Source: Primulina eburnea | Taxonomy: Eukaryota > Streptophyta > Magnoliopsida > Lamiales > Gesneriaceae | Assembly: GCF_022965805.1 (NCBI RefSeq) | Contig: NC_133114.1 | Coordinates: 4,980,261 to 5,044,260 of the forward strand | Length of the DNA: 64,000 bases | Direction: 5' to 3' | In this document: piece by piece, positions 33,071 to 45,626 of the stretch | Position numbering within the stretch: position 1 is the first letter of the stretch | Layout of the letters: each line of letters opens with the position of its first letter | Made by a program: the position numbers and the translations under genes | Notes under the pieces: generated by a model | The model's input: only the letters and a program-made list of their open reading frames with translations | Told to the model about the DNA's origin: nothing | The model's database searches: none

Positions 33071-34162
33071 ATGGATTCTCTCTCTCTATTCTGCACCGCC
33101 TCTCTCGTAGCCGGCGGATTGTACTGGTTCTTATGCATTCTCGGGTCGGCGGAGCAGAAAGGCAAGCGCGCCGTGAACCTCTCGGGCGGCTCTATTGCCA
33201 AGGAAAAAGTCCAGGACAATTACAAGCAGTACTGGTCTTTCTTCCGCCGCCCTAAAGAGATCGAGATGGCTGAAAAGGTTCCAGCTTTTGTGGACACCTT
33301 CTACAATCTCGTCACGGATATCTACGAATGGGGTTGGGGGCAGTCTTTCCACTTTTCGCCTTCGATTCCTGGTAAATCACACCGCGAAGCTACCCGTGTT
33401 CACGAGGAGATGGCGGTGGATCTATTGAATGTCAATCCCGGAGCCAGGATTCTCGACGCGGGTTGCGGAGTCGGTGGCCCGATGCGTGCGATTGCGAGTC
33501 ACTCCGGGGCAAATGTTGTGGGTATCACCATAAATGAGTACCAGGTGAACCGTGCCCGGATGCATAACAAAAAGGCTGGTCTTGACAATCTGTGTGAGGT
33601 GGTGTGCGGGAATTTCCTCCAGATGCCCTTCGATGAGAACAGCTTCGACGGGGCTTACTCCATTGAAGCTACTTGTCATGCGCCGAAACTCGAAGAGGTC
33701 TACAGCGAGATTTACAGGGTTTTGAAACCCGGATCCTTGTATGTCTCCTATGAATGGGTCACCACAGAGTTATACCACGGAGACGACCCGGAACACGTGG
33801 AGGTCATCCAAGGGATCGAGAGGGGAGACGCGTTGCCGGGTCTAAGGAGTTACAAGGATATAGCCGAAGTAGCGAAAAGGGTGGGTTTCGAAGTGATTAA
33901 GGAGAAGGATTTAGCGAAGCCGCCGTCTAATCCATGGTGGACCCGGCTCAAAATGGGTCGGATTGCATACTGGAGGAACCACATTCTAGTTACCGTGCTT
34001 GCCTGGATTGGGATTGCGCCGAAAGGTGTGGTGGATGTGCACGAGATGCTGTTTGTTACCGCTGATTACCTTACTCGAGGTGGAGAGACTGGGATTTTCA
34101 CTCCGATGCATATGATTCTCTGCAGAAAGCCCGAGATTAAGCTCGGTTCCAATTCGGATTAG
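33071..34162 (+). CDS. SMT2: 24-methylenesterol C-methyltransferase (SMT2 type)
   Basis: An intact, intronless 363-codon gene (start MDSLSLFCT, stop TAG). It transfers a second methyl from S-adenosylmethionine to 24-methylenelophenol, leading to 24-ethyl sterols such as sitosterol, in the endoplasmic reticulum. Residues 1-24 form a hydrophobic N-terminal anchor. The sterol-binding motif YEWGWGQSFHFSP is at 85-97, the SAM motif LDAGCGVGGPMR at 128-139, and further conserved text (SIEATCHAPKLEEVY, YEWVTTELYH) at 197-236. A C-terminal sterol-methyltransferase domain follows, with KPPSNPWW (283-290). Length and lack of introns match Arabidopsis SMT2 (361 residues, single exon). SMT1 is less similar in its N-terminus. 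The gene is G/C-richer than its surroundings. The pararetroviral copy ends some 500 bp upstream. Confidence 0.95.
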   Translation: MDSLSLFCTASLVAGGLYWFLCILGSAEQKGKRAVNLSGGSIAKEKVQDNYKQYWSFFRRPKEIEMAEKVPAFVDTFYNLVTDIYEWGWGQSFHFSPSIPGKSHREATRVHEEMAVDLLNVNPGARILDAGCGVGGPMRAIASHSGANVVGITINEYQVNRARMHNKKAGLDNLCEVVCGNFLQMPFDENSFDGAYSIEATCHAPKLEEVYSEIYRVLKPGSLYVSYEWVTTELYHGDDPEHVEVIQGIERGDALPGLRSYKDIAEVAKRVGFEVIKEKDLAKPPSNPWWTRLKMGRIAYWRNHILVTVLAWIGIAPKGVVDVHEMLFVTADYLTRGGETGIFTPMHMILCRKPEIKLGSNSD

Positions 34163-35631
34163 GAGATATTGTAATGAAACTCGACCAAGATTACTCGTCC
34201 CGGACCCCAATTTGTTGCTGTTGGTGTTTCTTTTATATGCCATTACCTTTTAATTATCTGTTTCTCATGGGACTTCAAATTTAACAGCTTTATGGATTTT
34301 TCGAGTAATTTGTTCCTTTTATAGATAATCAAGTTTGCTTTTCTCTGATTTTTTCTCAAAGTTGGAATCTTGGACTATATTATTGCCTTTGGATTTCCTT
34401 AATTATCTTATTTAAGCAAATGCTTTGAAATCCATCTATTTTTATGTCCTATAGCTTGTGCCAACGGGATTAATGTAACCTGTTGACTGATTCCAATAGC
34501 CTAAGCTGTTTGAAATTGATTTCTTACATTCACTTGTTTCTGTGCATATGTTTGCGAGTTTCGTTTTCTTAGTTTATATTAGACACTAGCTTCTGACTGT
34601 TTGTAGATTGTCTTTTAGTTTGATACAATCATACAAATAAGCTATTGCGTGGACATGGCATGTGCCATAGTTAGCCGAATGACTCAGTATCTTTCAATTA
34701 GAAGATTCTTGGAGGGCCATTTGTGGTCCTGCGTACTCTGAATTTTTAAGACAGCCTGTAATACTAAGATGAAACGTAACTATTCTTGTTGTCTTGTTCA
34801 TGTGCTGCAAGCTGTTATTGTGTAGATTGTCATTTAAAATGATATTCCCATGCAAATTGCTGTTTTTAAGTCTACCTGTGATAGTTTAAGAACCTTTTTG
34901 TTGATTAACTTCACCACACTCGTAGTTGAAATATGAGGTTTTTTTTTTAATCACTGGTAAAGATCTGAACATTTTGAGATATGGGATGTGTAAATATTGA
35001 ATGATTATTGGCAGTACATATTTGTCGTTGGTGTTATCGATTTACATTGAAAGCGAAATTTACTGAAACGTGATCCAGTATCCACAGATTTAGCTTACCT
35101 TCTTTCATGGTAGGTAGATAACTTCTATCAGTGAAGAAAATGGACTTGTGTCTGAGTTTGAGAGGTGGGACAAGTGCATGTATTTGGATATAATTTATTT
35201 GCTACTGAATCTTTATTTTCGAGTAAAATATACCAATTTGTCAAGATTGGTGTCATGTGGCATGCTATTGATTGTTGATTAATAAGAGTTTTAGCAGATA
35301 TCTGTGCATTTTATTAGTTGTAAAGTTGCAGTATCTGTGTGGATTCATCGAACAAGCATCATCATACATAGCCTTAAATTTTTATTTGCTCTTACCCTTT
35401 TTTTAATGTGGTTGAAATTGATGTAGATTGTGTAAGGTATGTGCTTATCAATAATGCTATAAATTGTGGTACTAATAAAGTAAGCTTCCATGCGCACACA
35501 CATTCCATGCCAGTTGTCCAGGACTTTTATCTTTGGACAATATTTTATACAATTTTGTGAAACAATCATACGATCTTCTTTCATAAGCATAACAGTATTT
35601 GTCTTGAGTTAGAACCATTAGCAAAGTGATG
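34163..35631. other. 3' flank of SMT2, no gene seen
   Basis: T-rich non-coding DNA, which should include the SMT2 3' untranslated region. No gene is visible on either strand. Confidence 0.55.
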
Positions 35632-35639
35632 GGAGTACT

Positions 35640-36109
35640 TAGGATGAAATATTGTATCGTACCGTACCGTATCGAAAATCTTATATCATATACGTATCGA
35701 AAATTTCAATATAAAAAAATTCATATCGATATCGTACTGTATCGAAAATTTCACTAAATATAACTAGCATATCGATTATATCGAAACTGTACAGTATACC
35801 GAGATTTCGGTATGGTATCGTATAATCCGTCTTATAACAAAAAAAACATTACATTTTAAAATTTTTATGTATTTATTGTTTTAAAATATTATATATTTTA
35901 ATTTTTTTTTATATTTTTTGGATATTTCGGCATTCCGGTATATATCGAAATTTTCGAATTTCATACCATTACAGTACCGAAAAATTCGGTATTATTATCG
36001 TATCGAAATATTCGGTATACCGAAAATTCGGTAAATTAGGCATTTTTTCGGTACGGTAATCTCGGCATACCGAAATTTTTTATTTTTTCCCACCTTTTTC
36101 CCACCCTTA
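35640..36109. mobile_element. Small hAT-type element with TATCGAAA repeats
   Basis: 470 bp with ends TAGGATG and CCACCCTTA (inverse TAAGGGTGG). It is flanked by 8-bp near-duplicates GGAGTACT (35632-35639) and GGAGTAGT (36110-36117), as expected for hAT insertions. The interior is built from many TATCGAAA and CGGTATACCGAAA-like units in both orientations. No coding region. Confidence 0.75.
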
Positions 36110-36117
36110 GGAGTAGT

Positions 36118-37289
36118 CTTCACATGCCAAATAAAATAAATGAATTATATTTGCAAGTTTTTAGGAGGGCAAATTGAATTCATACCACTAATCCCGCGAC
36201 TCCTGAGCAACTACGTCAACTCAAATCCTTCACTGTCGCTCAGAGCACTTAACAACGTGAGATTTGCTTTGCACGTTTATTTCAAACGAACAGTGTGAGT
36301 ACTCATCACCGTGATTCATTCCAGTTTAGGATCTCAGCATAAATCTGGGTTTCATGCCATAGAAAGAAGTTTTTCTAGTATTTAGCTCTCTGTTTGTAAC
36401 TCGAACCTGAAATCTTGTTTAACGAGTAATCGAACGGCTTACGGCTCACATCAACATGCTAAAAATGTAAGTTTTTGATCAGTCTAAAATTCATCAGGCA
36501 ATATTTAAATTGGCGTCCTAAAGGGATAGTTAATTTTCTTGCTACTATTTTTGTCTTATTTTAGTTTCCCATAGTGGGAAAAAAAAAAATAAAATGTGGA
36601 ATTAGTATCATCTTGAACATGACAAAAATTTCCGAAATACAAATTTGAACTTGCGGAATTTCTTTGGAATTCTTGACAAAGAATGATCATATAATTTATT
36701 CACCAATCAGCGCATGGAACCGAATGATTACGCAGGAACTTATTTTTGAAGTGTTTGGATTGAAGGATCCTTCATCACATTCGTTTGACTATATAAATTC
36801 CTTCAGTTTAAACCAAAGTAACGAGTATAAATCATCACATTCTAAATCATTTAGAATTTATCCATTAAATTCAGTTCATAAATTCAATTTATTCCATCCA
36901 ACGCAACATAAAAGAATTTTATTACGCCAAGCATAACGCTTGGCATCAAATGAATTTATGCAATATTTTGGAACCTTTATGTTATCAGAATTTAGGAACA
37001 TTTACTTCCTCGGGTAGGTGTTTTATGTCTGATTTTTAAAAACAAGGCAATGCCCTTAGTAGTTCCCGACCCCCTAGGACCTAGATCAAGCTCTTGGGGC
37101 TAGTTAACGGGGATTTTTTAAAAAATAATATATTTTTAAAACTTATTTATTAAAATATTACAAATTCTAAAACATTGTGAAAATATTACAAACCGGAGTT
37201 TCCAGTTCCGGATTCTAATTTTTTTTTTTTAAAAGCTTAAATGCGTCACGTATTCATTCACACTGTCCCGACCAGAATCTGAGACAGAC
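36118..37289. other. No supported gene
   Basis: A 90-codon open stretch at 36664-36936 shows no family. A short coding-like patch near 36190-36290 is too broken to name. Confidence 0.5.
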
Positions 37290-37314
37290 TGTCCCGGATT
37301 CTGAATCCGGGACA
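37290..37314. repeat. Perfect 25-nt hairpin
   Basis: Two 12-bp arms (TGTCCCGGATTC and its complement) around one T, G/C-rich in an AT-rich setting. It lies just upstream of a TATAAATT box (37345-37352) and 1 kb upstream of the MuDR-like pseudogene. Confidence 0.8.
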
Positions 37315-38304
37315 GCGTGTTGAATCTGTGACACAATTTCATGCCTATAAATTCCACCGAGTATTTGGCGAATTCATCCATCCTTCAGCTCAAGTTTCCG
37401 GTTTCGACATTCTTCTTTATCATCTCTTTTTTTTCTTCAGTCTGTGTCTCTTTTTTTTTGTTTATAAAAAAATCAGTGATTCTCTTTCCCTTATAAATTG
37501 CGTTGATCGTGTGCTTATCGGAATTCCTAATTTGATTTGATAGTTTTCTGTCGCATATCAGAATTAGAGGGAATTGCGCCGAGTTTCAGTAATTCAGAAT
37601 TTGATTTGAGAGAATTGTGTTGAGTATCAGAATATGGGAGAATTGCGCTGAGTCTAAGTCGATTCTCTGTTTTTTCTTTCTACATTGAAATGTTTTTTGT
37701 ATATTATTTCTGACAATGTTTGTAATTTATTGAAGATGTTGAACTCCGATAGCTGATATAATTATAAATTTCGTAATATCACATTTGAAAAGGTAATTTT
37801 AATAATTTTTAATATTTTAATTGTATTATTTATATTGTATTATTGTAATTATAATTTTTTCGGTTGCATTATACTATTTTATAATTTTGTTTTATTTTTA
37901 ATATTAATTATGTTGTAGAATTACTAATACGAATACTAATAAGAAAGTAATAATAAATAAGAGTATGGAGTAAGTTGGGATATTCGTGCCGGAGAAGTGT
38001 TGTATTACCTTATTTGTAGGATCAATGATCAAAATTTGATAAATTTTACGTTAGCTTCGTATGAGAGTTTAACGTGAAAAATCATGTTGATCAAATCTTT
38101 ATATTTTATCAAAAAGCTATATATAATAATCATAGTAAACAATCCATAAAAAATCCGACAGAAAAAGTATTTATGATATTTAAATGTGCAGATTTTAAAG
38201 TCATCTCCTTACACGAAAAAAATATATTTTAATATATGTGTAAGAAACTCATAATTAAATTTTGTTATAATTGTATACATTATGCCATTGTTTTTGGTGC
38301 AGAC

Positions 38305-39045
38305 ATGGATACTGTGAGAGCCTTACTTTATGTAGGTGGCTATGTCATCATTGAAGATGGTAGGGTATGATATAGTATCCCCGCGACAAAGCCGATTAAA
38401 ATCTCTCGGTCTACTATATTTTCTCTATTGGTGAGTTATGTGCATAGCAAGCTGGAGATCGACCCATCAAAATTCTGCATCAAGTTGTCAACAAAATATT
38501 GTTATAGCTCGGTGGCTCGTTACATTGAAGAGCGTGTCTATATCACAGATGATGATAGTCTACAATTTATGTTTGAATTGCCGACAGTGGATTGCATGTA
38601 CTTGTATGTTGATTCATCGACAATGTTACACAAAGTAAGTAATTACGATTTTAATGCAGTCATGCCAGTAATAACGCAAGGTTTGGGAACAGTAGGTTTG
38701 AATGAAGCGGGACCTTCTATGTATCACGCCGATGAAAAATCAGCTCATACATACTCTAAGATCGACACTGATCCTTGGGATCACCATATCACTGTTCACA
38801 CTGAAGAAGACTATGCATGGGGGATGAATACAACGCGAGAATGAGATTATACTTCAGGGGGTTGGGATCATCATATCACGGTTCCATCGGGAATTGATGT
38901 TGCATGGGGTTCTAGTAGGACATGCCAATTGGATTTAAATTCATGGACTAATGAGGAAAATACCACAAATGTTAGACACTTTTATAGTTCTACTATGAAT
39001 GCAAATATTATGAATCCGAGAGACTTACTACATGTTACTAATAAT
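38305..39045 (+). pseudogene. Broken gene resembling the N-terminal part of MuDR-type transposases
   Basis: The ATG at 38305 (MDTVRALLYVGG) opens a frame with TGA at 38368. The same frame continues (YSIPATKPIKIS, SYVHSKLEIDPSKF) to a second TGA at 38842 and then on to about 39045. Plant MuDR-like transposases have a similar start, with a short alpha-beta domain followed by a variable linker. A WDHHIT motif occurs twice (near 38778 and 38865), suggesting a repeated unit. The zinc-binding and DDE parts are not present before the sequence turns into A/T-rich DNA. The upstream sequence ends in TTTTTGGTGCAG, so the first visible codons may follow an intron. Assignment is from memory of the family pattern and is moderate only. 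Confidence 0.45.
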
Positions 39046-39119
39046 ATATACGTGTCATTTTTTTTTAATTTTACTGTAATTTTAGTTTGGTTATTAGCTA
39101 ATTCCTACCACTAATAATT

Positions 39120-40431
39120 ATATTTGCCACTAGATCATTTTTTCTTAAAATATATCACTCATTAATATAAATCGAAAAGTACATAAAAAAACAAATTGAG
39201 AATAAGTTTTAAAATTTAATTTCACGTAAATATAAAATCCGTAATTTATATGCATATTCTAATTCCAATAAAACAATTAATATTATAATTATTGTAATTA
39301 AATTAAATATAGTTATTATTATTATTAAAACTATTAGGATTAAATTAAGAATAGGTTTTATTATTATATCACGTAAATATAACTATTGTAAGTATTGTAG
39401 ATATAATATTATATCAAGTAAATAACTATTGTAATTATTGTAGATATAATATTATATCATGTAAATATAATTATTTTTTTAATATTAAGAATCCGGTGCA
39501 GCATTGCGTGGATTATACTATTTTTACAAAACTTCTCATTTCGCAACATTTTTAAAAGACTTTTATTAATTTATAATATTTATTAAAAAAGCCCGTTAAA
39601 GAAGGCCACCGAGGTAAGTGATGTCCAAGGAGGAGGAGTTTGGGACAATCTGCAAGTCGAAGATGAAAGGATGAGTTCTAATATTTGGTTCTAGGAGTCA
39701 GTAATTTCAAGATGATGCTATGGCAGTAGAGGTTGTGTATATATATATATACATATACATATATATATATAGAATCAGTGATAATCGTTGGATATGTAGT
39801 TGGAACATTAATCTTATAAAACATACACGAGTGATGATGATGCGACGAACGAAATAACGCAAAATGGTAGATTAAGGTGGAATATGACAATTCACACCTT
39901 AATGAAATATTTGAAAAATTGCTATTATGCAATAAGTAATTATAACTTTAAAATTTTACCATATTTGCACACACTTGATTTATATTTATGATTTTGTTTT
40001 TTAAAAAATGAAATCAATAAATGCTATTAATAAACTCGAATATTGGATGTTTACACCTGTCAAACACAATGTCTAGAACTTTGATAGGCAACAGAGTGAG
40101 GATGACTACTTTTGTCACTCGTCAGCTATGCCAAGCAGGACTCAGTGGCTACAACCAGAAATATTATATGGAAAAAAAATATATTTAATTTTTGTTATTA
40201 TAAATTTTTTTATATCGAATATTTTCTTCCATTTCCCATCCACAGAATTCGTTCTGGAAATAAGAAGATGTTTGGGTAATTTGATTTGTCGGTACTTAAA
40301 AAAGTAAGAGGTTTATTTTTTTTTATTATTATAATAACACGTAACATCATATATAGGAACACATATTACAATGTTATTTTCAACTATAAATACTCATTTT
40401 TAATTTCATTTTAAGGATTTGATTTTAAAAG

Positions 40432-40478
<47 letters not shown>

Positions 40479-42280
40479 GATCTACTTTTAAATTACTTTT
40501 GGCCATGATTGATGTAAAAAACCTTTGAGCGAGTCTTTTGTCGAGAGATTTCACGGATCTTTATTCGTCAGTTGGTCAATCATGCTCATATTTATAATAA
40601 AAAGTAATAATTTGTACATAAAAAATATATAACTCAAATGAAAGATCGTTTCACGAAATTGACTTACGAGACTCTCGTAATAATTTTTGTAGAAAAACGT
40701 TTGGTATTTGCAGATGTCTCGACCTATTATTAGATCAACAAGATTCTTATTGTCATACGGTCTATATATAGATATAAATTAAAATTCGATATTAAATGAA
40801 ACTAATGGTTTAATCGAGCAAATTATTACTTGAAAATGCAACAAAAAAGCGATCAAGTTCTAACACTAGTACTTTAATAAATTTCATATAGTCATTAAAA
40901 CTCCGAACATCTCTAAACTTTTACGTGGTTTTTAAAACTAAGATCGAATATCATCACTTGACTTTTTAAAAATCTACGAAAACTTATTTCGAAAACCAAC
41001 TAAATTTTTTTTCAACAGTCATTAATTCTCCTACTAAATTTTAATTTTACAAACAAAAAAATTTATAGTATTGTGCTTTAATATGGTGAATATCGGTTTA
41101 TTTCATCCTATCCATGTGGACATTGCCTCCATGATAGGATAGATGTCCAAGATTTGTCAATGCATATATATGACCCACTTTTTTTTTGGAAATTGTATTT
41201 GTGACAATATCTTACCCGTTGAAATGAAGTGAGGGTAGTGCCCCACATGGGTAGGATCTCATCTACCGTGAATATCCATCAATCCAAAGTAAAGTCAAAG
41301 CTGGAAACGTGGTTGCAAACAAACGTTCAACGTACCAGGTTTAGCCATTTGCTAATTAAATTACATTCCTTGATACTAACTAATTAAAGTAAACTCATCC
41401 TAATAATTAAATTAATTTACAAGTTATAACAAATACTTGAGAGTGTGACACGTTACTTATATCCTTTTGACAAATTCAAACTTTTTATACAAATTATATC
41501 TAAGTAAGTCGGCCATTAATTATATAATAATCATACAATCAATGGAATACAAATCAAATAGACTAATATATTAATTATTCAAAATAGATAAAATATAAAT
41601 AATAAAAGAATTAAAACGTGTAAGTTGAGAGATTTGGTGGAAAGTTCTCAATAATCATACATTTATATTTTTTATTTATCGGGCAAAATGGAGCAAACAT
41701 TTATTATGTGTCATCGTTCTTAGTTTTTTTTATAATAATCTTGGCTTTATTTTTTTAACACACAAACTCATGTGAGACGTTTTCACGAATCAATTTTTTA
41801 AGATTGATTTCCAAGCAACTCGATTATTGAAAAAATATCAATTTTTACTTTAAATATGGATCGATATCGACTTACTCTTATTTTAATTGTGGAGGCAAAT
41901 TTCAAATATCCAAGTAACAAGATGAATATTTTATTTAACTAATTAAAGATTTGACACGCTATCAAGTAGTGATATTTCATTGATGGTGCATTAAATATAT
42001 CGAAACTCTATCGGGTATGACTAAGCTAAAATCAATAAATTAATTACCCATCTATCTTTCTATATATTATAAAATCATATTCACAAAGTGGAAGTGAAAT
42101 ATAAAATATAAAAATAAAAAATCAGGACTTCTCATGGACCACATCCTTGATAAAATTTGATCTCAATCGAAAATATTTTTACCCAAAAAGAATAAAATTT
42201 CCAAAACGAAATGAACTTTTTTTGTTATATGATAAATTTAATTAAATTAATTAATATACATACATATATATATATATATA
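39120..42280. other. AT-rich intergenic DNA with simple repeats
   Basis: Very A/T-rich, no gene seen. It includes decayed copies of the GAGAC-family repeat near 40527-40680 and 41760-41870, and TA repeats at 39737-39771 and 40433-40475. Confidence 0.55.
40433..40475. repeat. (TA)n microsatellite
   Basis: About 21 TA units without interruption. Confidence 0.95.
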
Positions 42281-42422
42281 GTAAGTTTCTTATGAGAAGG
42301 TTTCACAAATCATATTCAAAATAAAAAATACTACTATTAGCATAAAAAATAATATTTTTTCATGGATGATCCAAATAAGAGATTCGCCTCATAAAATACG
42401 AACTGTGAGACCATCTCACACA
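42281..42422 (-). repeat. Short inverted-repeat element (GAGAC family), copy G
   Basis: Reverse orientation, with TTTTTTCATGGATGATCC and GTGAGACCATCTCACA. It is inserted beside a TATATA run. Confidence 0.65.
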
Positions 42423-42856
42423 CATATATATGTAATGTATTTATATAATTACAGCATATATATGTATATAATACTGTAATTACCATAATCATTAGAATTT
42501 TGAATTGAACAATTTGAGTTAGTTTGAATAAATATAATTTAATTGAATGTTACAATAAAATTACAAGGTCAATTTAAAGAAGCATTATGATAAAATCATT
42601 GCTAATAAAAATTATTCGAATTCATCGATCCAAATACAATCAAATTAATTTCAAAACATTCATATATATACTTTCAAATTACCTTACGAGACGTACAATC
42701 CCGAAGCAGAAACTATAATACGTACAACGATGAATCTAATTACGAAGAACACTAATAAAAAAAATTAAAATAAAGGGGAAAATTGAGTTTTAATTAGTCA
42801 AAATCAAAAACAAATTAATGCTCCAAACAAAAAAGAAGAAGCAAGCTTTAATTTGT

Positions 42857-43267
42857 TCAGTCAAATTGATCACCATAGCAATCCGCCGCCGATCGTTCAC
42901 GAAACCAGCCGCCGACGAGAACCAGCACGACGCCGGCGAAACATCCCATCAAGCCGCGGAAATTCTTCTTCAACCTCTTCAAGAAAAAAGCTCCGCCGCC
43001 ATCACCATCAGGCGACGCCATCGGCTGCAGGTACGCCCACGCTGCATGCTGCAGCAAAGGATCCTTGATGGGGATCTCCCGCCAGCTGTCTTTCCAACTC
43101 CATGTCGGAGACATCGAGCACGGCGGCGAGACAGGCATCAAATCCTTCAGGCTGGTGTAGCCCATGCTCTGAAAAGTAGTCATCTCAAAATCCCGACATT
43201 TTTCCATTGGAGAATTCAGGGAGAAACTGAGATCGAAGTGGTTGTGGGTCTTGATCAGTGGTTCCAT
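42857..43267 (-). CDS. Small conserved-looking plant protein, function unknown
   Basis: 136 codons, ATG at 43267 (MEPLIKTHNH), stop at 42857. G/C and codon use differ sharply from the AT-rich surroundings. The middle has a phrase that reads like a conserved block, SWREIPIKDPLLQHAAWA followed by YLQPM (about 60-83). A run of small hydrophobic residues near the C-terminus (LMGCFAGVVLVLVGGWF, about 105-121) could be a membrane segment. Upstream on the same strand is C/T-rich DNA with a (CA)n/(GT)n run (43327-43350), the look of a plant 5' leader. I believe similar unnamed proteins exist in other plants, but cannot verify this. An overlapping plus-strand frame (42818-43294) is judged a shadow. 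Confidence 0.6.
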   Translation of the reverse strand: MEPLIKTHNHFDLSFSLNSPMEKCRDFEMTTFQSMGYTSLKDLMPVSPPCSMSPTWSWKDSWREIPIKDPLLQHAAWAYLQPMASPDGDGGGAFFLKRLKKNFRGLMGCFAGVVLVLVGGWFRERSAADCYGDQFD

Positions 43268-43587
43268 CACTCATATAAATTGAAATCGGAATGAGTTTTC
43301 CGTTAATTTGGATTTTCTTGGGGGGCGAAGGAGTGTGTGTGTGTGTGTTTTTATGGAGGGAGGGGGGAAGAGGAGAAGTGTTGAGTGAATTAGGTGTGCG
43401 AGAGTGAGCAGAGTGGGGTCCACGATGGAGTTATTTGAGGACACGTGGTAGCGATTGGGGTGGACGGTGGTCCCAGACGCGTGGGATCCGTGGATTTAAT
43501 TTGTCTCTAATCGATTATTCATGCCTTTTTTCAAATGTGTATTATTCTCCCAAAATTAAGAAACTTCACCACTCATTCCTTCTATTA

Positions 43588-43589
<2 letters not shown>

Positions 43590-43621
<32 letters not shown>
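43590..43621. repeat. (ATT)n microsatellite
   Basis: About ten uninterrupted ATT units. Confidence 0.95.
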
Positions 43622-43623
<2 letters not shown>

Positions 43624-43770
43624 TTCCCTCACATAGTACTAAATACATTGTTGAAATCAATAAATTATGAGAGTTAATCAATAAGTTATTTTGGACCACT
43701 ATATAACTTAAAGATTTGAAGAGTTTTTGATGTAGCAGTAAACGCTCGATGTTTTATATAAGACAAAAAT

Positions 43771-43941
43771 TTCTGTGAGACGGTCTTACGGATCTAATTT
43801 TGTGAGACAGATCTCTTATTTGATAATCCATGAAAAAATATTACTTTTTATGCTAAGAGTATTACTATATATTGTGAATATCGGTAGGGTTGATCTGTCT
43901 CGTATATAAAAATTCGTAATACTATCTCACAAGACATACTC
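43771..43941 (+). repeat. Short inverted-repeat element (GAGAC family), copy C
   Basis: Starts TGTGAGACGGTCTTACGG and contains TTTTTATGCTAAGAGTATTA and GTGAATATCGGTAGGGTTGA, shared with the other copies. Confidence 0.75.
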
Positions 43942-43949
43942 TGTATATA

Positions 43950-45470
43950 TATTATTTTTTGTCTATATATATATATATATATATAGATATATAATGTTAA
44001 CAATCTGTATGATAAAAGACAAAAAATGGTGTCACGGTGATTTTTGGTTTATTTTTTTTAAAAAATATTATTTTAAATTTTAATTTCGTTTTTCACTAAT
44101 TTTTACAATGATGACTTGACCTTCATTTAAATATAATAATTGAAAATTACAATAATACTTCATTAATTTTTACAATTGTTATGTTACTTTTAATTAAATA
44201 TAAATCGGATTAATTCTAAAAAAAATCTGTATAAGCATACAATATGTGTATCGATATATTAATAAATATGATAATTGACATGCACATACAAAAACTAATT
44301 ACCACTACCATATTTTCATATTAATTATATAAAAAAAATCAAATTTACTTTTACTAAGATATTGAAAAATAAGAAAATAGGAATTCAAAGATGGCGTCCT
44401 GGGAAAAAAAGAGAAGATAATCGGAGAAACAAATGTTAGAGAAATTGGACTAAATTGTTTTCGGGTTTGTATTATGTTCCTATAATTTTATTTTGAAAAT
44501 ATTATTAAAATAATATAATATTTATTGAGCAATTGAGGTGTTAGAAGGGTGATTAAGTTGTTTAATTATTTGTAAATATTTAGACAAAGGAAGTGAGCTA
44601 GGTTGGGGGAAGAGGGACAAGGGGGGACGGGTGCAACCACCTTCCCCTTTGGCTCTGTCCCTGATTAATGCTGTATTATTTTAAATTTATCTAAATACAT
44701 ATTTATTTAAGTCTTCCAAAAATATTCTTTTTCTTAGATTTTTTCAAAACAATTTTAAAAAATTAGATCGCCCTGACTTGTTTTTATACGAATTTCATTG
44801 AAAATATTTAAATATAAAATTAATTATATATATTTTATTATATCTCAAACATATTTTCATATACTATGCAAATTAAATATTTTCAGTAATATAGTAATAG
44901 ATAGATATTATATATTATAATCACGATAATTACATTTATATAAATAACATTTTATATATCTATATCACTTTTATTGTTTCTCAAAAAATATATTCGTTAC
45001 TGTGAAAATGATAACTATTTTATTATTTATTATAATAATTTAATTAATACGATTATCGGTACTACCATCAATATTAGTTTCATAACGATAATAATAATTA
45101 TTAATTATATATATTGTCGATGAATAATAATAACCACTACTTTTTACTGTATAATTATTATTACAGTTCATATAATTTTGTTACTATATTTATAAATATT
45201 CTTGTTTTTATAACATTAATTATAAAAATAATTATTATAAGAATTTGCATAATTTTTCTTAGTGTTATGTATTTTTTGATAATAATTATAAAAAATATAT
45301 TAACAACTTTTCAGCTATATTTACGGATTACAAACTAAACTCCAAAAAAATTTCAAGTTTAATTGAACATCCTTCATGTCTCAAACTTTGAACGAATAAT
45401 ATTTTAACCTAAAACACAAACTTTCTTTCCAATTCGGAGAGGAGATGACCATAATGACCGTAAAATTGTT
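43950..45470. other. AT-rich intergenic DNA
   Basis: TATATA run near 43964-43984; otherwise no gene or element end recognised. Confidence 0.5.
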
Positions 45471-45626
45471 GAGTAGGTCTCTTGTGAAACAATCTCACGA
45501 ATCTTTATCTGTGAGACGTATCAACCCTACTGATATTCACAATAAAAATGAATATTTTTTCATACATGACCCACCCAAATAAGAGATATGTCTCACAAAA
45601 TACGATCTGTGAGACCGTCTCACACA
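45471..45626 (-). repeat. Short inverted-repeat element (GAGAC family), copy D
   Basis: Reverse orientation, GAGTAGGTCTCTTGTGAAAC to GTGAGACCGTCTCACACA. Confidence 0.75.

Noticed and set aside
36664..36936. 90-codon frame
   Set aside because: A/T-rich, low-complexity composition and no family; a first-exon reading near 36190 also failed because of stops.
42818..43294. Plus-strand frame of 158 codons rich in R and H
   Set aside because: The composition is that of the reverse complement of the better-looking minus-strand gene.
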